From Chryseobacterium arthrosphaerae (GTDB lineage Bacteria; Bacteroidota; Bacteroidia; Flavobacteriales; Weeksellaceae): a DNA stretch of 64,000 nt. Positions 1 through 8,619 of the stretch are shown here, piece by piece (within the stretch, counting starts at the first letter, position 1; the number at the start of each line of letters is the position of its first letter). Made by a program: the position numbers and the translations under genes. A model generated the notes under the pieces. It worked only from the letters and a program-made list of their open reading frames with translations, had not been told where the DNA came from and did not search any database. The DNA is taken from assembly GCF_001684965.1 (NCBI RefSeq), contig NZ_MAYG01000023.1:1-64000 (forward strand), read 5' to 3'.

Positions 1-77
1 TCCCATTCCGAACACAGAAGTTAAGCCCACCAGCGCCGATGGTACTGCTAACGCGGGAGAGTAGGCCGCCGCCAGTT
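1..77 (+). rRNA. rrf: 5S ribosomal RNA, 3' part (5' end outside window)
   Basis: The first bases match the conserved 5S core around TCCGAACACAGAAGTTAAGC, followed by the loop and helix region GATGGTACTGC and GAGAGTAGG. The 5' part lies before the window. This is the last gene of an rRNA operon read on the + strand, supported by the strong terminator just downstream. The exact 3' end is uncertain by a few bases. Confidence 0.93.
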
Positions 78-91
78 TTTATTTTATTTTT

Positions 92-127
92 AAAAATCCT
101 TTATCATAACGATAAAGGATTTTTTTT
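92..127 (+). terminator. rho-independent terminator of the rRNA operon
   Basis: An 11-bp perfect stem (95-105 with 111-121, AATCCTTTATC / GATAAAGGATT), a 5-nt loop and a T tract follow the 5S gene by about 15 nt. Confidence 0.9.
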
Positions 128-195
128 GTTTTATATCCAAAGAAGCTCTCAGCGGACTTCTTTATTTTTAATGGAATTTATTCTTTTTGATGAGA

Positions 196-211
196 ACGGG
201 CTAAAGCCCGT
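196..211. repeat. short dispersed palindrome ACGGGCTAAAGCCCGT
   Basis: A perfect 16-bp palindrome in non-coding DNA. Related forms occur at about 27400-27411, 51357-51377 and 51517-51530, all between genes, so it looks like a dispersed intergenic repeat. The 51357 copy also works as a terminator hairpin. Confidence 0.6.
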
Positions 212-308
212 CCCTATTGAATACTTTGTGGCTTAATACTCCTATTATCCCTTACTCTCTTTTATCCCAATTCCAATCCTGATCCTGTTCTTTTTTTAAT
301 TCCGGATT

Positions 309-339
309 GCTCATTACTCATTACTCATTACTCATTACT
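309..339. repeat. tandem ATTACTC-type repeat
   Basis: Four near-identical 9-mers of the type CTCATTACT stand head to tail. The same unit, in both orientations, flanks the broken four-helix-bundle gene at 37163-37597. This copy has no coding sequence next to it and lies 12 nt before the structured repeat at 351-461. Confidence 0.75.
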
Positions 340-350
340 AATCCCCCATA

Positions 351-461
351 CCCTAGCCCCGATAGCAGCGGTTACCCCGCAGCACAGCTGGAAGAGCAGA
401 GGATTTAAGCGTAGCAGCGTACAGGCGTGAGGAGTATGAGCGGATAGCGGGATTAAGCTCC
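351..461 (+). repeat. structured dispersed intergenic element, copy A (Flavo-1-like?)
   Basis: Shares blocks with the reverse complement of 14225-14340: CCCTAGCCCC at the 5' end, GGTTACCCCGCAGCA inside, and GAGGAGTATGAG followed by GGATAGCGGGA at the 3' end. The outer segments 358-369 and 440-451 can pair as a 12-position helix containing tandem G.A mismatches. Both copies lie between genes. The length and the pairing ends recall the Bacteroidota Flavo-1 RNA class; that link is from memory and untested. Confidence 0.6.
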
Positions 462-491
462 TGAAAATACACATTGAGAATTATTGATAAT

Positions 492-526
492 AAAAAACGC
501 CTCAATTGCTTATTGAGACGTCTTTT
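492..526 (-). terminator. terminator of the acyl-CoA carboxylase gene
   Basis: A hairpin (ACGcCTCAAT / ATTGAGaCGT, about 497-521) lies just past the stop codon of the minus-strand gene, and the minus strand then runs into T residues. A T-rich right flank could let it work in both directions. Confidence 0.65.
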
Positions 527-547
527 AATTATCTTTTATAGGATTAC

Positions 548-2176
548 TTATACCTGAATTACTCCTAAGTTGAATTTCTCAGTAATAGGGGCATGATTAG
601 CCGCTTCTATTCCCATAGAAATCCATTTTCTTGTATCTGCCGGATTGATGATGGCATCGGTCCATAATCTTGCGGCAGCATAGGTAGCTTCTGTTTGTTT
701 CTGATATCTTTTTGAAATGGTATCCAGAATTTCGTTGTGCTCTTCTTCAGAGATCTCTTTTCCTTGTTTTTTCAATGTAGATTCCTGGATCTGCGCCAAT
801 ACTTTTGCAGCCTGTGCTCCTCCCATTACTGCTAAATCAGCCCATGGCCACGCAACGATAAGTCTCGGATCGTAAGCCTTTCCGCACATAGCATAGTTGC
901 CTGCTCCATAAGAATTCCCTGTAATGATCGTAAATTTAGGAACTACAGAGTTTGATACGGCATTTACCATTTTTGCTCCGTCTTTGATAATTCCGCCGTG
1001 CTCTGATTTTGAGCCTACCATGAATCCGGTAACGTCCTGAAGGAAGATCAAAGGAATTTTTCTTTGATTGCAGTTGGCAATAAAACGGGTTGCTTTATCT
1101 GCTGAATCGGAATAGATTACACCGCCGAACTGCATTTCACCTTTACCGCTTTTTACCAGTTTTCGCTGGTTCGCTACAATTCCTACAGACCAGCCGTCAA
1201 CTCTTGCCGTAGCACAGATGATGCTTTTCCCGTAATCCGGTTTATATTCTTCATATTCGGAGTTATCCACAAGACATTTAATAATTTCATAGGTATCGTA
1301 CTGCTCAGCTCTGGAAACCGGCATGATTCCGAAGATGTTTTCCGGATTTTCTTTTGGCGGGAAACTTTCTATTCTGTCGAAGCCTGCTTTTTCAGTACTT
1401 CCGATAGACTTCATGATATTTTTGATTCTGTCTAAAGCATCTTTATCATCTTTAGCCTTATAATCGGTAACACCTGAAATAGAGCAATGTGTAGTAGCTC
1501 CTCCCAATGTTTCATTATCAATACTTTCACCGATAGCCGCTTTTACAAGATAGCTTCCGGCAAGGAAAATAGATCCGGTTTTATCAACGATCATTGCCTC
1601 GTCACTCATAATAGGAAGATAAGCTCCTCCGGCTACACAGCTTCCCATTACAGCAGAAATCTGGATGATTCCCATTGAACTCATCTTAGCATTGTTTCTG
1701 AATATACGTCCGAAATGCTCTTTATCCGGAAATATCTCATCCTGCATAGGAAGGTAAACACCGGCAGAGTCTACAAGATAGATGATCGGAAGTTTGTTTT
1801 CCATGGCAATTTCCTGGGCTCTCAGGTTTTTCTTTCCGGTGATCGGGAACCAGGCGCCAGCTTTTACTGAAGCATCATTGGCCACAACAATACATTGTCT
1901 TCCGGAAACGTAGCCAATCACTACAACCACTCCTCCGCTAGGGCATCCACCATGTTCTGCATACATTTCATAGCCTGCAAATGCTCCTACTTCTATGGAA
2001 TCCGAATCTTTATCAAGAAGATAGTCTATCCTTTCTCTGGCAGTCATTTTACCTTCATCACGAAGCTTCTGAAGCCTCTTTTCACCGCCTCCTTTTTTAA
2101 TTTCTGCGAGCAGGCGATTTATATCTGATAATTTCAATCTGTTCTGATCTTCCCGTTTGTTGAATTCGATGTCCAT
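548..2176 (-). CDS. acyl-CoA carboxylase carboxyltransferase (beta) subunit, methylcrotonyl-CoA carboxylase-like
   Basis: 542 aa, the usual length for biotin-dependent acyl-CoA carboxylase beta subunits, which move the carboxyl group from carboxybiotin to an acyl-CoA in the cytoplasm. Two crotonase-fold carboxyltransferase halves are visible. The N half has the glycine-rich segment GSCVAGGAY at 179-187 and VKAAIGE at 211-217; the C half has LQDVTGFMVG and a later GAGNYAMCG loop. The pattern around IFLAGSYLVKAAIGE and GVTDY is closest to methylcrotonyl-CoA carboxylase (leucine breakdown), but propionyl- or geranyl-CoA cannot be excluded. No biotin-carboxylase subunit is adjacent, so the partner must be encoded elsewhere. 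Confidence 0.88.
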   Translation of the reverse strand: MDIEFNKREDQNRLKLSDINRLLAEIKKGGGEKRLQKLRDEGKMTARERIDYLLDKDSDSIEVGAFAGYEMYAEHGGCPSGGVVVVIGYVSGRQCIVVANDASVKAGAWFPITGKKNLRAQEIAMENKLPIIYLVDSAGVYLPMQDEIFPDKEHFGRIFRNNAKMSSMGIIQISAVMGSCVAGGAYLPIMSDEAMIVDKTGSIFLAGSYLVKAAIGESIDNETLGGATTHCSISGVTDYKAKDDKDALDRIKNIMKSIGSTEKAGFDRIESFPPKENPENIFGIMPVSRAEQYDTYEIIKCLVDNSEYEEYKPDYGKSIICATARVDGWSVGIVANQRKLVKSGKGEMQFGGVIYSDSADKATRFIANCNQRKIPLIFLQDVTGFMVGSKSEHGGIIKDGAKMVNAVSNSVVPKFTIITGNSYGAGNYAMCGKAYDPRLIVAWPWADLAVMGGAQAAKVLAQIQESTLKKQGKEISEEEHNEILDTISKRYQKQTEATYAAARLWTDAIINPADTRKWISMGIEAANHAPITEKFNLGVIQV

Positions 2177-2333
2177 AAAATTTCAATTTTTTACGCTTAA
2201 AGATACTATTTTTATGAGGAATATGGATTGGATATAAAACAAGTGTTTAATACTTTGGTTTCTAGTAATTTGTGAAATTTTTAACAAAAAAATGTTTTTT
2301 AATAATTTATATTTTTTCTAACTTTACATCAGA

Positions 2334-2440
2334 GTAACAGAGGTGATATTCTCTGCTAAATACTCAGTTCCTAGTTTATTTTTTTAATAGTTTATTATTT
2401 GAAGGCCCTGAAAGTTTAACAAATTTTCAGGGTTTTTTTG
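2334..2440 (+). ncRNA. candidate small RNA with its own terminator
   Basis: The 549-nt gap between two divergent genes holds a + strand terminator (CCCTGAAA... TTTTCAGGG plus seven T, 2406-2439) with no gene upstream on that strand. A near-consensus -7 box TAACTTTA (2319-2326) lies about 110 nt before it. A second small hairpin, CAGAG/CTCTG, sits at 2338-2355. Together these suggest a short untranslated transcript. The -33 box is poor, so this is inference. Confidence 0.35.
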
Positions 2441-2672
2441 TGGCCTGTAATACTTTCTGTATTCTATATAGTAAGGTTAGTGGGAGGATTTTTATATTCA
2501 GTATTTTTACAGGAATGAAGCCGACTTTTCCCTGAACTTTAAAAAGTTTTGCTTCCCTTCTTTGACCTGTTTTTTAGAAAATTAATAAAACAGATCCTGA
2601 ATTAGTAAGTAAAACTATATAAAAAAGGTATTTGTCATTTTTTATTAATTTAAATTTGATTTTTTTATAAGA

Positions 2673-2698
2673 TTTGTAAAAGCCTATTTGTAAATTTG
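2673..2698 (+). promoter_or_regulatory. promoter-like elements before the EamA transporter
   Basis: A perfect TAAATTTG -7 box (2691-2698) lies 27 nt before the start codon. TTTG at 2673-2676 could be the -33 element, though the 14-nt spacing is short. The segment repeats TTTGTAAA twice. Confidence 0.45.
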
Positions 2699-2725
2699 CA
2701 CATCAAAATTCAAAGAAGATAGGTT

Positions 2726-3604
2726 ATGCATAAATTGGCGCTTTTCAGATTGCACTTAATAGTATTTTTATGGGGTTTCACTGCAATTTTAGGAAAACTG
2801 ATTCATGCCAATGCCCAGATTCTGGTATTTTACAGAATGCTGTTTGCTGCTGTTTTCCTTTTTGTATTCATCAGGGTATTTAAGAAAGAAAGCATCAGGG
2901 TTTCCAAAAAAATATTCTTCCAGCTGGCAGGAATAGGAGTGGCAATGGCACTTCACTGGTATTGCTTTTTTTATTCAATCAAAGTTTCCAATGTGTCCAT
3001 AGCATTAAGCTGTCTGTCGTTATCCACACTTTTTGCTTCGATCCTGGAGCCTGTGATTTTTAAAAGAAAAATTGATGTTTCGGAAGTCGTTATGGGAACC
3101 GTCATTGTAGCCTGTATCTTATTGATATTTAAAACAGAGTTTCATTTTAAAGAAGGTATCATCTACGGAATCCTATGTGCCGTTTTCGGAACTATTTTCT
3201 CGGTGTTTAACGGTAAGATGTTTGGAAAAACCAGTTCAGAGAATATTATATTTTATGAAATCTTCTGCGGTTGGTTCGTTTTAATGCTATTTTATCTGCT
3301 TTCAGGCCAAATTTTTCAAATGAATGAAATAAACTACAGGGATCTGGCGTTAATATGCTTGTTAGCAAGTGTTTTCACTGCTTTTCCGATGCTGGAATCC
3401 GTGAATTTAATGAAGTATATATCACCTTTTACGCTAATTTTAACAGTTAATTTGGAACCTGTCTACGGAATTATACTAGCTTTTTTTATCTTTGGGGAAT
3501 CAGAACATATGAGCCCTATATTTTATATTGCTTCAGGTGTTATGATACTGGCAATCATTGCAAACGGATTAATTAAAGCCAGGAAAAATAAAAACTTTAA
3601 CTAA
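2726..3604 (+). CDS. EamA/DMT family transporter
   Basis: 292 aa and very hydrophobic, with about ten membrane helices arranged as two five-helix halves, the normal shape of EamA-domain drug/metabolite transporters. The N half begins LIVFLWGFTAILGK, typical of the family. The C half ends in a long helix and a basic tail (KARKNKNFN). An inner-membrane exporter or importer of small metabolites is expected; the substrate cannot be read from sequence. It is 13 nt ahead of the PorV-like gene, so the two may share a transcript. Confidence 0.85.
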   Translation: MHKLALFRLHLIVFLWGFTAILGKLIHANAQILVFYRMLFAAVFLFVFIRVFKKESIRVSKKIFFQLAGIGVAMALHWYCFFYSIKVSNVSIALSCLSLSTLFASILEPVIFKRKIDVSEVVMGTVIVACILLIFKTEFHFKEGIIYGILCAVFGTIFSVFNGKMFGKTSSENIIFYEIFCGWFVLMLFYLLSGQIFQMNEINYRDLALICLLASVFTAFPMLESVNLMKYISPFTLILTVNLEPVYGIILAFFIFGESEHMSPIFYIASGVMILAIIANGLIKARKNKNFN

Positions 3605-3617
3605 GCATCAAATTTAT

Positions 3618-4700
3618 ATGATGAAAAAATATTTTTTACTTGCATTTTCACTGCTCTTTGGGATTTCTCAATCTCAAATTGTCAGAAAGTATTCTAATGA
3701 ATTCTTAAATATTGGAGCAGGTGCAAGAGGTCTGGCTATGGGAGGAGCGGTAATCTCCAATCAGGATGATGTGTATTCCCCTATGTGGAACCCCGCAGGT
3801 TTGATGTCTATCGAAAGAGACTGGCAGGGAGCAGCCATGCACGCCGAATACTTTGAATCAATTGCCAAATATGATTATCTGGCTTATGCGAAAGTAATGG
3901 AAGAAGGTGTATTTGGCGTTTCGGTAGTGAGACTTGGGGTAGATAATATTTTGAATACCACTCAGATGATCGATTCTGAAGGGAATATAGATTATGATAA
4001 AATCACAAAATTCTCACAGTCTGATTATGCTGCCATTCTTTCTTATGCGTTCAGACCGGGAGGAAATCCGAAGCTGGATGTAGGGGTGAATGCCAAGATT
4101 GTCTATAGAAATGTAGGGAAATTTGCCAACGGATATGGTTTTGGTTTTGATGTGGGTGCTATTTATAAGGCCGACAACGGATGGAAGTTCGGGGGAATGG
4201 TTCGTGATATCACCACTACGGTAAACTTTTGGAGCGTGAATCAGAAAGAACTTTCTACAGTGGTAAACGGGGAAGAATTTAACCCGGCACCGAAAGATAA
4301 AATGGAGCTTACGATGCCTAAGCTGAATGTGGGAGCAAGTAAACTGTTTGAGATCAACAGCAGTGTGTATGTATTGCCGGAAGCCGGTATCAATGTAGAT
4401 TTTGCGAAGACCGCTTCTTTGATTTCAACAGATTTTGCAAGTATCAGCCCGTATGCCGGAGCTGAATTAGGCTACCAGAAAATGATTTTTGTGAGATTGG
4501 GGATCAACAGGTTCCAGTCGATTACAGATATAGAAGACCTTAAAAGAAAAGTTTCTTTTCAGCCAAGTGCGGGGATCGGAATACGATACAGAGGGCTTAC
4601 ACTGGATTATGCAATTACCAATTCAGGGATAGGCGGATCTAATTTTTATTCGAACTTCTTCTCGCTGAAACTGGATATGGGAGCATTCAGAAATGATTAA
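3618..4700 (+). CDS. PorV/PorQ-like outer-membrane protein (putative type IX sorting protein PorV2)
   Basis: 360 aa with an N-terminal signal peptide of about 19 residues. The mature protein opens with FLNIGAGARGLAMGGA, then a WNPAGL motif, both hallmarks of the PorV/UPF0164 barrel family. The rest alternates in the manner of beta-strands, and the last strand (FYSNFFSLKLDMGAF) fits a barrel closing. PorV proteins shuttle or recognise cargo in type IX secretion; this paralogue is often annotated PorV2, with no proven role. It overlaps the longest reading of the next gene and is probably co-transcribed with it. Confidence 0.8.
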   Translation: MMKKYFLLAFSLLFGISQSQIVRKYSNEFLNIGAGARGLAMGGAVISNQDDVYSPMWNPAGLMSIERDWQGAAMHAEYFESIAKYDYLAYAKVMEEGVFGVSVVRLGVDNILNTTQMIDSEGNIDYDKITKFSQSDYAAILSYAFRPGGNPKLDVGVNAKIVYRNVGKFANGYGFGFDVGAIYKADNGWKFGGMVRDITTTVNFWSVNQKELSTVVNGEEFNPAPKDKMELTMPKLNVGASKLFEINSSVYVLPEAGINVDFAKTASLISTDFASISPYAGAELGYQKMIFVRLGINRFQSITDIEDLKRKVSFQPSAGIGIRYRGLTLDYAITNSGIGGSNFYSNFFSLKLDMGAFRND

Positions 4701-4710
4701 ATTGGGAAAA

Positions 4711-5460
4711 ATGAAAAAGATTTCAGTGTTGGTGTTGGCAATTTGCTCAACAGCCGTTTTTGCACAAAAAGTGTCAGATTATAAATATGTGGTGATTCCT
4801 GAAAAGTTTCAGACCTTTAAAAACAGCAGCTTTGGACTGGAAGCGTCTTTGGCCAAAGCATTAAAGGGAAAGAAATATGAAGTTTTAACGGAAGCTATGG
4901 ACACGTGGCCTGCTGAAGCAAGAGATAACTCATGTAATGTAGTAAATGCTGAAGTCATCAATGATAAAAGCTTATTTACCAATAAAGTGATCTTACAGTT
5001 TAAAGATTGCAGCAAAAAAGTGATTTTTGAATCCAAAGGGCGTTCAGATATCAAAGAATTCGAAGAAGGATTTGCTGATGCTTTAAAACAGGCTTTAACA
5101 ACGGTAGGGAATTCCAGCCCGGTTGCCATGCTGCCGGCCCGTACTTCAGAGGTTACTCAGAACGTTCAGAAAACAGTTTCAGAATCACCGGTGTCTTCAG
5201 CTGCTCCGTCGGCTAATATCTATTCCAATGGGAAATCAGAACTTCAGAAAATCCAGGTGGATAACAGTCAGTTTATTTTAGCAAGTTCCGGAAGCTCTGT
5301 ACCATTTGCTGTTTTTAAAACAACATCCAAAAAAGATGTTTTCATCGTGAAACTTGCTGATGGTAATACAACCATAGGATATTTTGAAAACGGTAATATT
5401 GTAATAGATATACCGCAGGCAGATGGAAGATCTTCGAAAGAAGTTTTTAAAGGAAAATAA
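4711..5460 (+). CDS. secreted protein of unknown function, PorV2 neighbour
   Basis: 249 aa from the ATG at 4711, which gives a clean signal peptide (MKKISVLVLAICSTAVFAQ). An earlier ATG at 4693 would overlap the PorV-like gene and add six residues before the signal, so the later start is preferred. No family is recognised. The middle (about 150-175) is rich in Ser, Pro and Ala and looks like a linker between two small domains. The 10-nt gap to the PorV-like stop argues for translational coupling and perhaps a shared envelope role. Confidence 0.72.
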   Translation: MKKISVLVLAICSTAVFAQKVSDYKYVVIPEKFQTFKNSSFGLEASLAKALKGKKYEVLTEAMDTWPAEARDNSCNVVNAEVINDKSLFTNKVILQFKDCSKKVIFESKGRSDIKEFEEGFADALKQALTTVGNSSPVAMLPARTSEVTQNVQKTVSESPVSSAAPSANIYSNGKSELQKIQVDNSQFILASSGSSVPFAVFKTTSKKDVFIVKLADGNTTIGYFENGNIVIDIPQADGRSSKEVFKGK

Positions 5461-5483
5461 ATTATAAAATCAATAATCAATAT

Positions 5484-5512
5484 AAAAGGCTCTTCAAAAA
5501 AGAGCCTTTTAC
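5484..5512 (+). terminator. terminator after the PorV2 pair
   Basis: An 11-bp perfect stem (AAAAGGCTCTT / AAGAGCCTTTT) with a 5-nt loop starts 24 nt after the stop codon at 5460. Confidence 0.85.
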
Positions 5513-5842
5513 GTTATATATGCTGATGTGTTTTTCATTTTTTGGATATTTAAGGAGACAACTGCTTTTTTGATTTAATAAAATAAATCATTCTACAACA
5601 TGGAAAAAAGGTGATGGGATTATATTAACAGAAAAATTTTCATAGTATTATTGTTATTAGTTAATAATACTAATTTACATAAAATTTACAAATAATAATA
5701 TTATTTTTAAAAATATTTATTTATTTGAGTGTTTTGTTGTGATTTTTATGTAAAAACGTTGGTGTTTTTAACTTTTAGTCTCTCTTAATTGAATTAAAAA
5801 TAATGCCTGAAGCCCTATAAAATCTTTGTTTTATTGGAATTG
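5513..5842. other. AT-rich intergenic stretch without recognisable genes
   Basis: 330 nt between convergent genes. It is extremely AT-rich (for example TAATAATATTATTTTTAAAAATA near 5690). No ORF, tRNA-like fold or clear terminator was seen; runs of A/T could still fold weakly as a terminator for uvrC. Confidence 0.6.
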
Positions 5843-7636
5843 CTAATGAGCGTTGAAAAACTCCCAGATTACCTTTGCTTTGCTTTTTCCCAGGATTTCT
5901 TCCAGCGTTTCCAGATTAGACTCCTTGATACGTTTTACGGATTTTAATCTGGAGAGCAGCAATTCAATGGTTTTTTCTCCTACCCCCGGGATTTCCTCCA
6001 GTTCGGATTTTATAGTAGAATTTTTTCTTCGGGTTCTGTGATGCTTTACCCCAAAGCGGTGCGCCTCATCACGTACACGCTGAAGGATCTTCAATGTTTC
6101 GGATTTTTTGTCCAGATACAAAGGAATAGGATCTTCCGGGAAGAAAATCTCTTCAAGCCTCTTGGCGATTCCTACAATGGTAATCTTTCCGTAAAGTCCC
6201 AGTAGCCTTAAACTCTTTACAGCAGAAGATAGCTGCCCTTTTCCACCATCGATAAGGATCAGCTGTGGGAGACTTTCCCCCTCATCCACCATCCTTTTGT
6301 AGCGGCGGTAGATCACCTCTTCCATCGTAGCGAAATCATTGGGCCCTTCTACAGTTTTGGGATGGAAGATTCTGTAGTCAGCCTTGCTGGGTTTTCCGTC
6401 TTTGAAAACAACACAGGCAGAAACCGGATTGGTTCCCTGAATATTGGAGTTATCAAAACCTTCAATATGTCTTGGCTCTACAGGCATTCTCAATAATTTC
6501 TGCATTTCAGCCATGATTCTGTTGGTATGCCTTTCAGGATCTACGATCTGAACCTGTTTCAGTTTCTCCAGACGGTATTCTTTCGCATTCTTTTCAGAAA
6601 GCTCTACGATTCTCTTTTTATCTCCAACCTTCGGAACAATCAGTTTCACATTCGGAATTTCTACCGATAAATGAAAGGGAAGCAGCACCTCTTTAGAATC
6701 CGAACCGAATTTCTGACGGATCTCAATCAAAGCTTCCTCCATAATATCTTCATCTGTTTCCTCCAGGATCTTTTTGATCTCTGTAGTGAAACTCTGGATG
6801 ATATTCCCGTTTCTGATCTTGAAGAAATTGACGTAAGCCGCTGTTTCATCACTGGTCATACCAAAAACATCCACGTCATCAATATTAGGATTTACAACCG
6901 TATTTTTAGCCTGATAATCTTCCAGAATATCCAGTCTTTCCTTAATGATCTGGGCTTCCTCAAACTGAAGACCGGAGGCCAGTTTCATCATCTGATTCAC
7001 CAGATAATCTTTGGCTTTACGGAAATCTCCTTTGATGATCCCACGGATGGCATCTATCTTTTCGTCATATTCCTCTTTGCTTTCAAGATCTTCACAAGGT
7101 CCTTCACAGTTTTTGATATGATATTCCAGACAGACTTTGTACTTACCTTCCGCAATTTTTGCAGGTGCAAGATTCAGGTTACAGGTTCTGAGTTTATAGA
7201 TATGCTTGATGGTGTCCAGTAAAATCTTTGCAGGTCTTACCTTTGCATAGGGACCATAATATTCCGATCCATCCTTGATCACGTTTCTGGTCAGGAAAAT
7301 TCTCGGGAAATCTTCGTTTTTGATACAGATCCAGGGATAAGTCTTGTCATCTTTAAGCATGACATTATAGAAAGGCTTATGTTCTTTGATCAGGTTGTTT
7401 TCCAGTAAAAGGGCATCATATTCACTGTTCACAATGGTCGTTTCCAGACGCTGGATCTTGCCCACCATTATTCTGATTCTGTATCCCGAAAGATTTTTAT
7501 TAAAATAGGAGAGTACCCTCTTTTTCAGATTTTTAGCTTTGCCTACATACAAAAGCTGTTCGTTTTTATCATAATAACGATAAACGCCGGGTTCAGATGG
7601 TAAGGTTTTGAGCTGTAATTCTAAAGAAGGATTCAT
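5843..7636 (-). CDS. uvrC: excinuclease ABC subunit C
   Basis: 597 aa. UvrC makes both incisions in nucleotide excision repair after UvrAB marks the damage. The N-terminal GIY-YIG nuclease is clear (GVY at 17-19, YVGKAKNLKKRV from 30). The central cysteine-containing segment and UVR motif (LASGLQFEEAQIIKERL, about 215-235) follow, then the RNase H-like endonuclease domain (HIEGFDNSNIQGT and LPQLILIDGGKGQ), and a C-terminal helix-hairpin-helix pair (LEEIPGVGEKTIELLL). Domain order and length are normal. It appears monocistronic, with the next upstream gene separated by a terminator. Confidence 0.97.
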   Translation of the reverse strand: MNPSLELQLKTLPSEPGVYRYYDKNEQLLYVGKAKNLKKRVLSYFNKNLSGYRIRIMVGKIQRLETTIVNSEYDALLLENNLIKEHKPFYNVMLKDDKTYPWICIKNEDFPRIFLTRNVIKDGSEYYGPYAKVRPAKILLDTIKHIYKLRTCNLNLAPAKIAEGKYKVCLEYHIKNCEGPCEDLESKEEYDEKIDAIRGIIKGDFRKAKDYLVNQMMKLASGLQFEEAQIIKERLDILEDYQAKNTVVNPNIDDVDVFGMTSDETAAYVNFFKIRNGNIIQSFTTEIKKILEETDEDIMEEALIEIRQKFGSDSKEVLLPFHLSVEIPNVKLIVPKVGDKKRIVELSEKNAKEYRLEKLKQVQIVDPERHTNRIMAEMQKLLRMPVEPRHIEGFDNSNIQGTNPVSACVVFKDGKPSKADYRIFHPKTVEGPNDFATMEEVIYRRYKRMVDEGESLPQLILIDGGKGQLSSAVKSLRLLGLYGKITIVGIAKRLEEIFFPEDPIPLYLDKKSETLKILQRVRDEAHRFGVKHHRTRRKNSTIKSELEEIPGVGEKTIELLLSRLKSVKRIKESNLETLEEILGKSKAKVIWEFFNAH

Positions 7637-7671
7637 ATAACAAAATTAAGCAATCTTTCCCTATTTAAAAA

Positions 7672-7702
7672 AAGAAAAACCTGCATCTTAATCTGCAGGT
7701 TT
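7672..7702 (-). terminator. terminator of the 253-aa secreted protein gene
   Basis: A 9-bp perfect stem AAACCTGCA / TGCAGGTTT (7677-7685 with 7694-7702). The minus strand continues into TTTCTTTTTTT, so it ends transcription of the gene at 7728 before uvrC. Confidence 0.8.
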
Positions 7703-7727
7703 ATATTGTATAATGGAGTCTTTTGAA

Positions 7728-8489
7728 TTATCCGTTTGTCATGGAAGTATATTCGTTTACCAGGAAGCTTAAATAATCCCATTCCACGGAATTTTTAGGA
7801 TACTTTTTCATGAATTCCTGATTATCTCCGAAAAGGAAATCATAGTTGTCTTCAAAATCATCTTTATGAAGCCAGATTACCTTATCCCCTTTCTTTACAT
7901 AATAAGATTTGATCACACCACCACCCAGCTGAGGAGAGCCCATGACAGAGAATCCTGTTGTTTCTTTAGCTCTTGGATCATGGTAAACGGAAATAATATC
8001 ATCAAAACCAGGGTTGATCACCTGCATCAGAAATTCCTTTTCATCCTTTTTATTCTTTAAGGAAACCGTCTGGTTGACAAAATAAATCCTGTCATTATTG
8101 GTTGTCTTTGTCAGTTTTTTCGTTCCGTAATTTCTGATGTTTCCCATATACTTGGCCACTTTTGCAAATTTTTCTGCATTGCTTGGGTATACATACATTT
8201 CATTGATCTGATCTGCATTGAATATAGCATTCTTTTTGGTCACACTGTCTTTGATGGCCACTTCGTAGATCTGTCCCTTTTTTGTTTCGATCTTGTTACA
8301 AAACCCTTTGTAAGTGGTTCCGTCCTTTAAAATGATGGTAGATGTTTTTTTGGGTGATGGAGTATTAAAGCCTTCATTGAAAAGATAAGTCTCCATTTTT
8401 TTGATGTCTTCCTTTGAGTATTTTACTTTCTGTGCGAAAGCTGTGGTACCGGCAATGCATAAAGCAAGCAGTAAAGATTTCAGTCTCAT
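7728..8489 (-). CDS. secreted protein of unknown function
   Basis: 253 aa with a signal peptide (MRLKSLLLALCIAGTTAFAQ). The mature part is rich in Lys and Asp; a block near 45-75 (STIILKDGTTYKGFCNKIE) resembles short beta-hairpin modules of envelope proteins, but no family is recognised. It is likely periplasmic or exported. It lies divergent from hutH across 130 nt and is closed by its own hairpin, so it looks like a single-gene unit. Confidence 0.7.
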   Translation of the reverse strand: MRLKSLLLALCIAGTTAFAQKVKYSKEDIKKMETYLFNEGFNTPSPKKTSTIILKDGTTYKGFCNKIETKKGQIYEVAIKDSVTKKNAIFNADQINEMYVYPSNAEKFAKVAKYMGNIRNYGTKKLTKTTNNDRIYFVNQTVSLKNKKDEKEFLMQVINPGFDDIISVYHDPRAKETTGFSVMGSPQLGGGVIKSYYVKKGDKVIWLHKDDFEDNYDFLFGDNQEFMKKYPKNSVEWDYLSFLVNEYTSMTNG

Positions 8490-8619
8490 GTTTATTGTTT
8501 TTAATTTTCGGGGGTAAAAATAATAAATTAATTCGCTTCTTTTTATAAAAATATGGAAGCGTGAAATTTAGTTTCTCCAATTATCGTTAAATGCTTAATT
8601 TTAAGGAAATTTTTTAGAA

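Noticed and set aside
39-236. 65-aa frame across the 5S 3' end and terminator
   Set aside because: It runs through the rRNA gene and its terminator hairpin; no protein features.
309-339. CRISPR-like repeat array
   Set aside because: The units are contiguous 9-mers without spacers, and there are no cas genes.
6671-7222. 183-aa + strand frame inside uvrC
   Set aside because: Shadow of uvrC; no start context and no recognisable domain.
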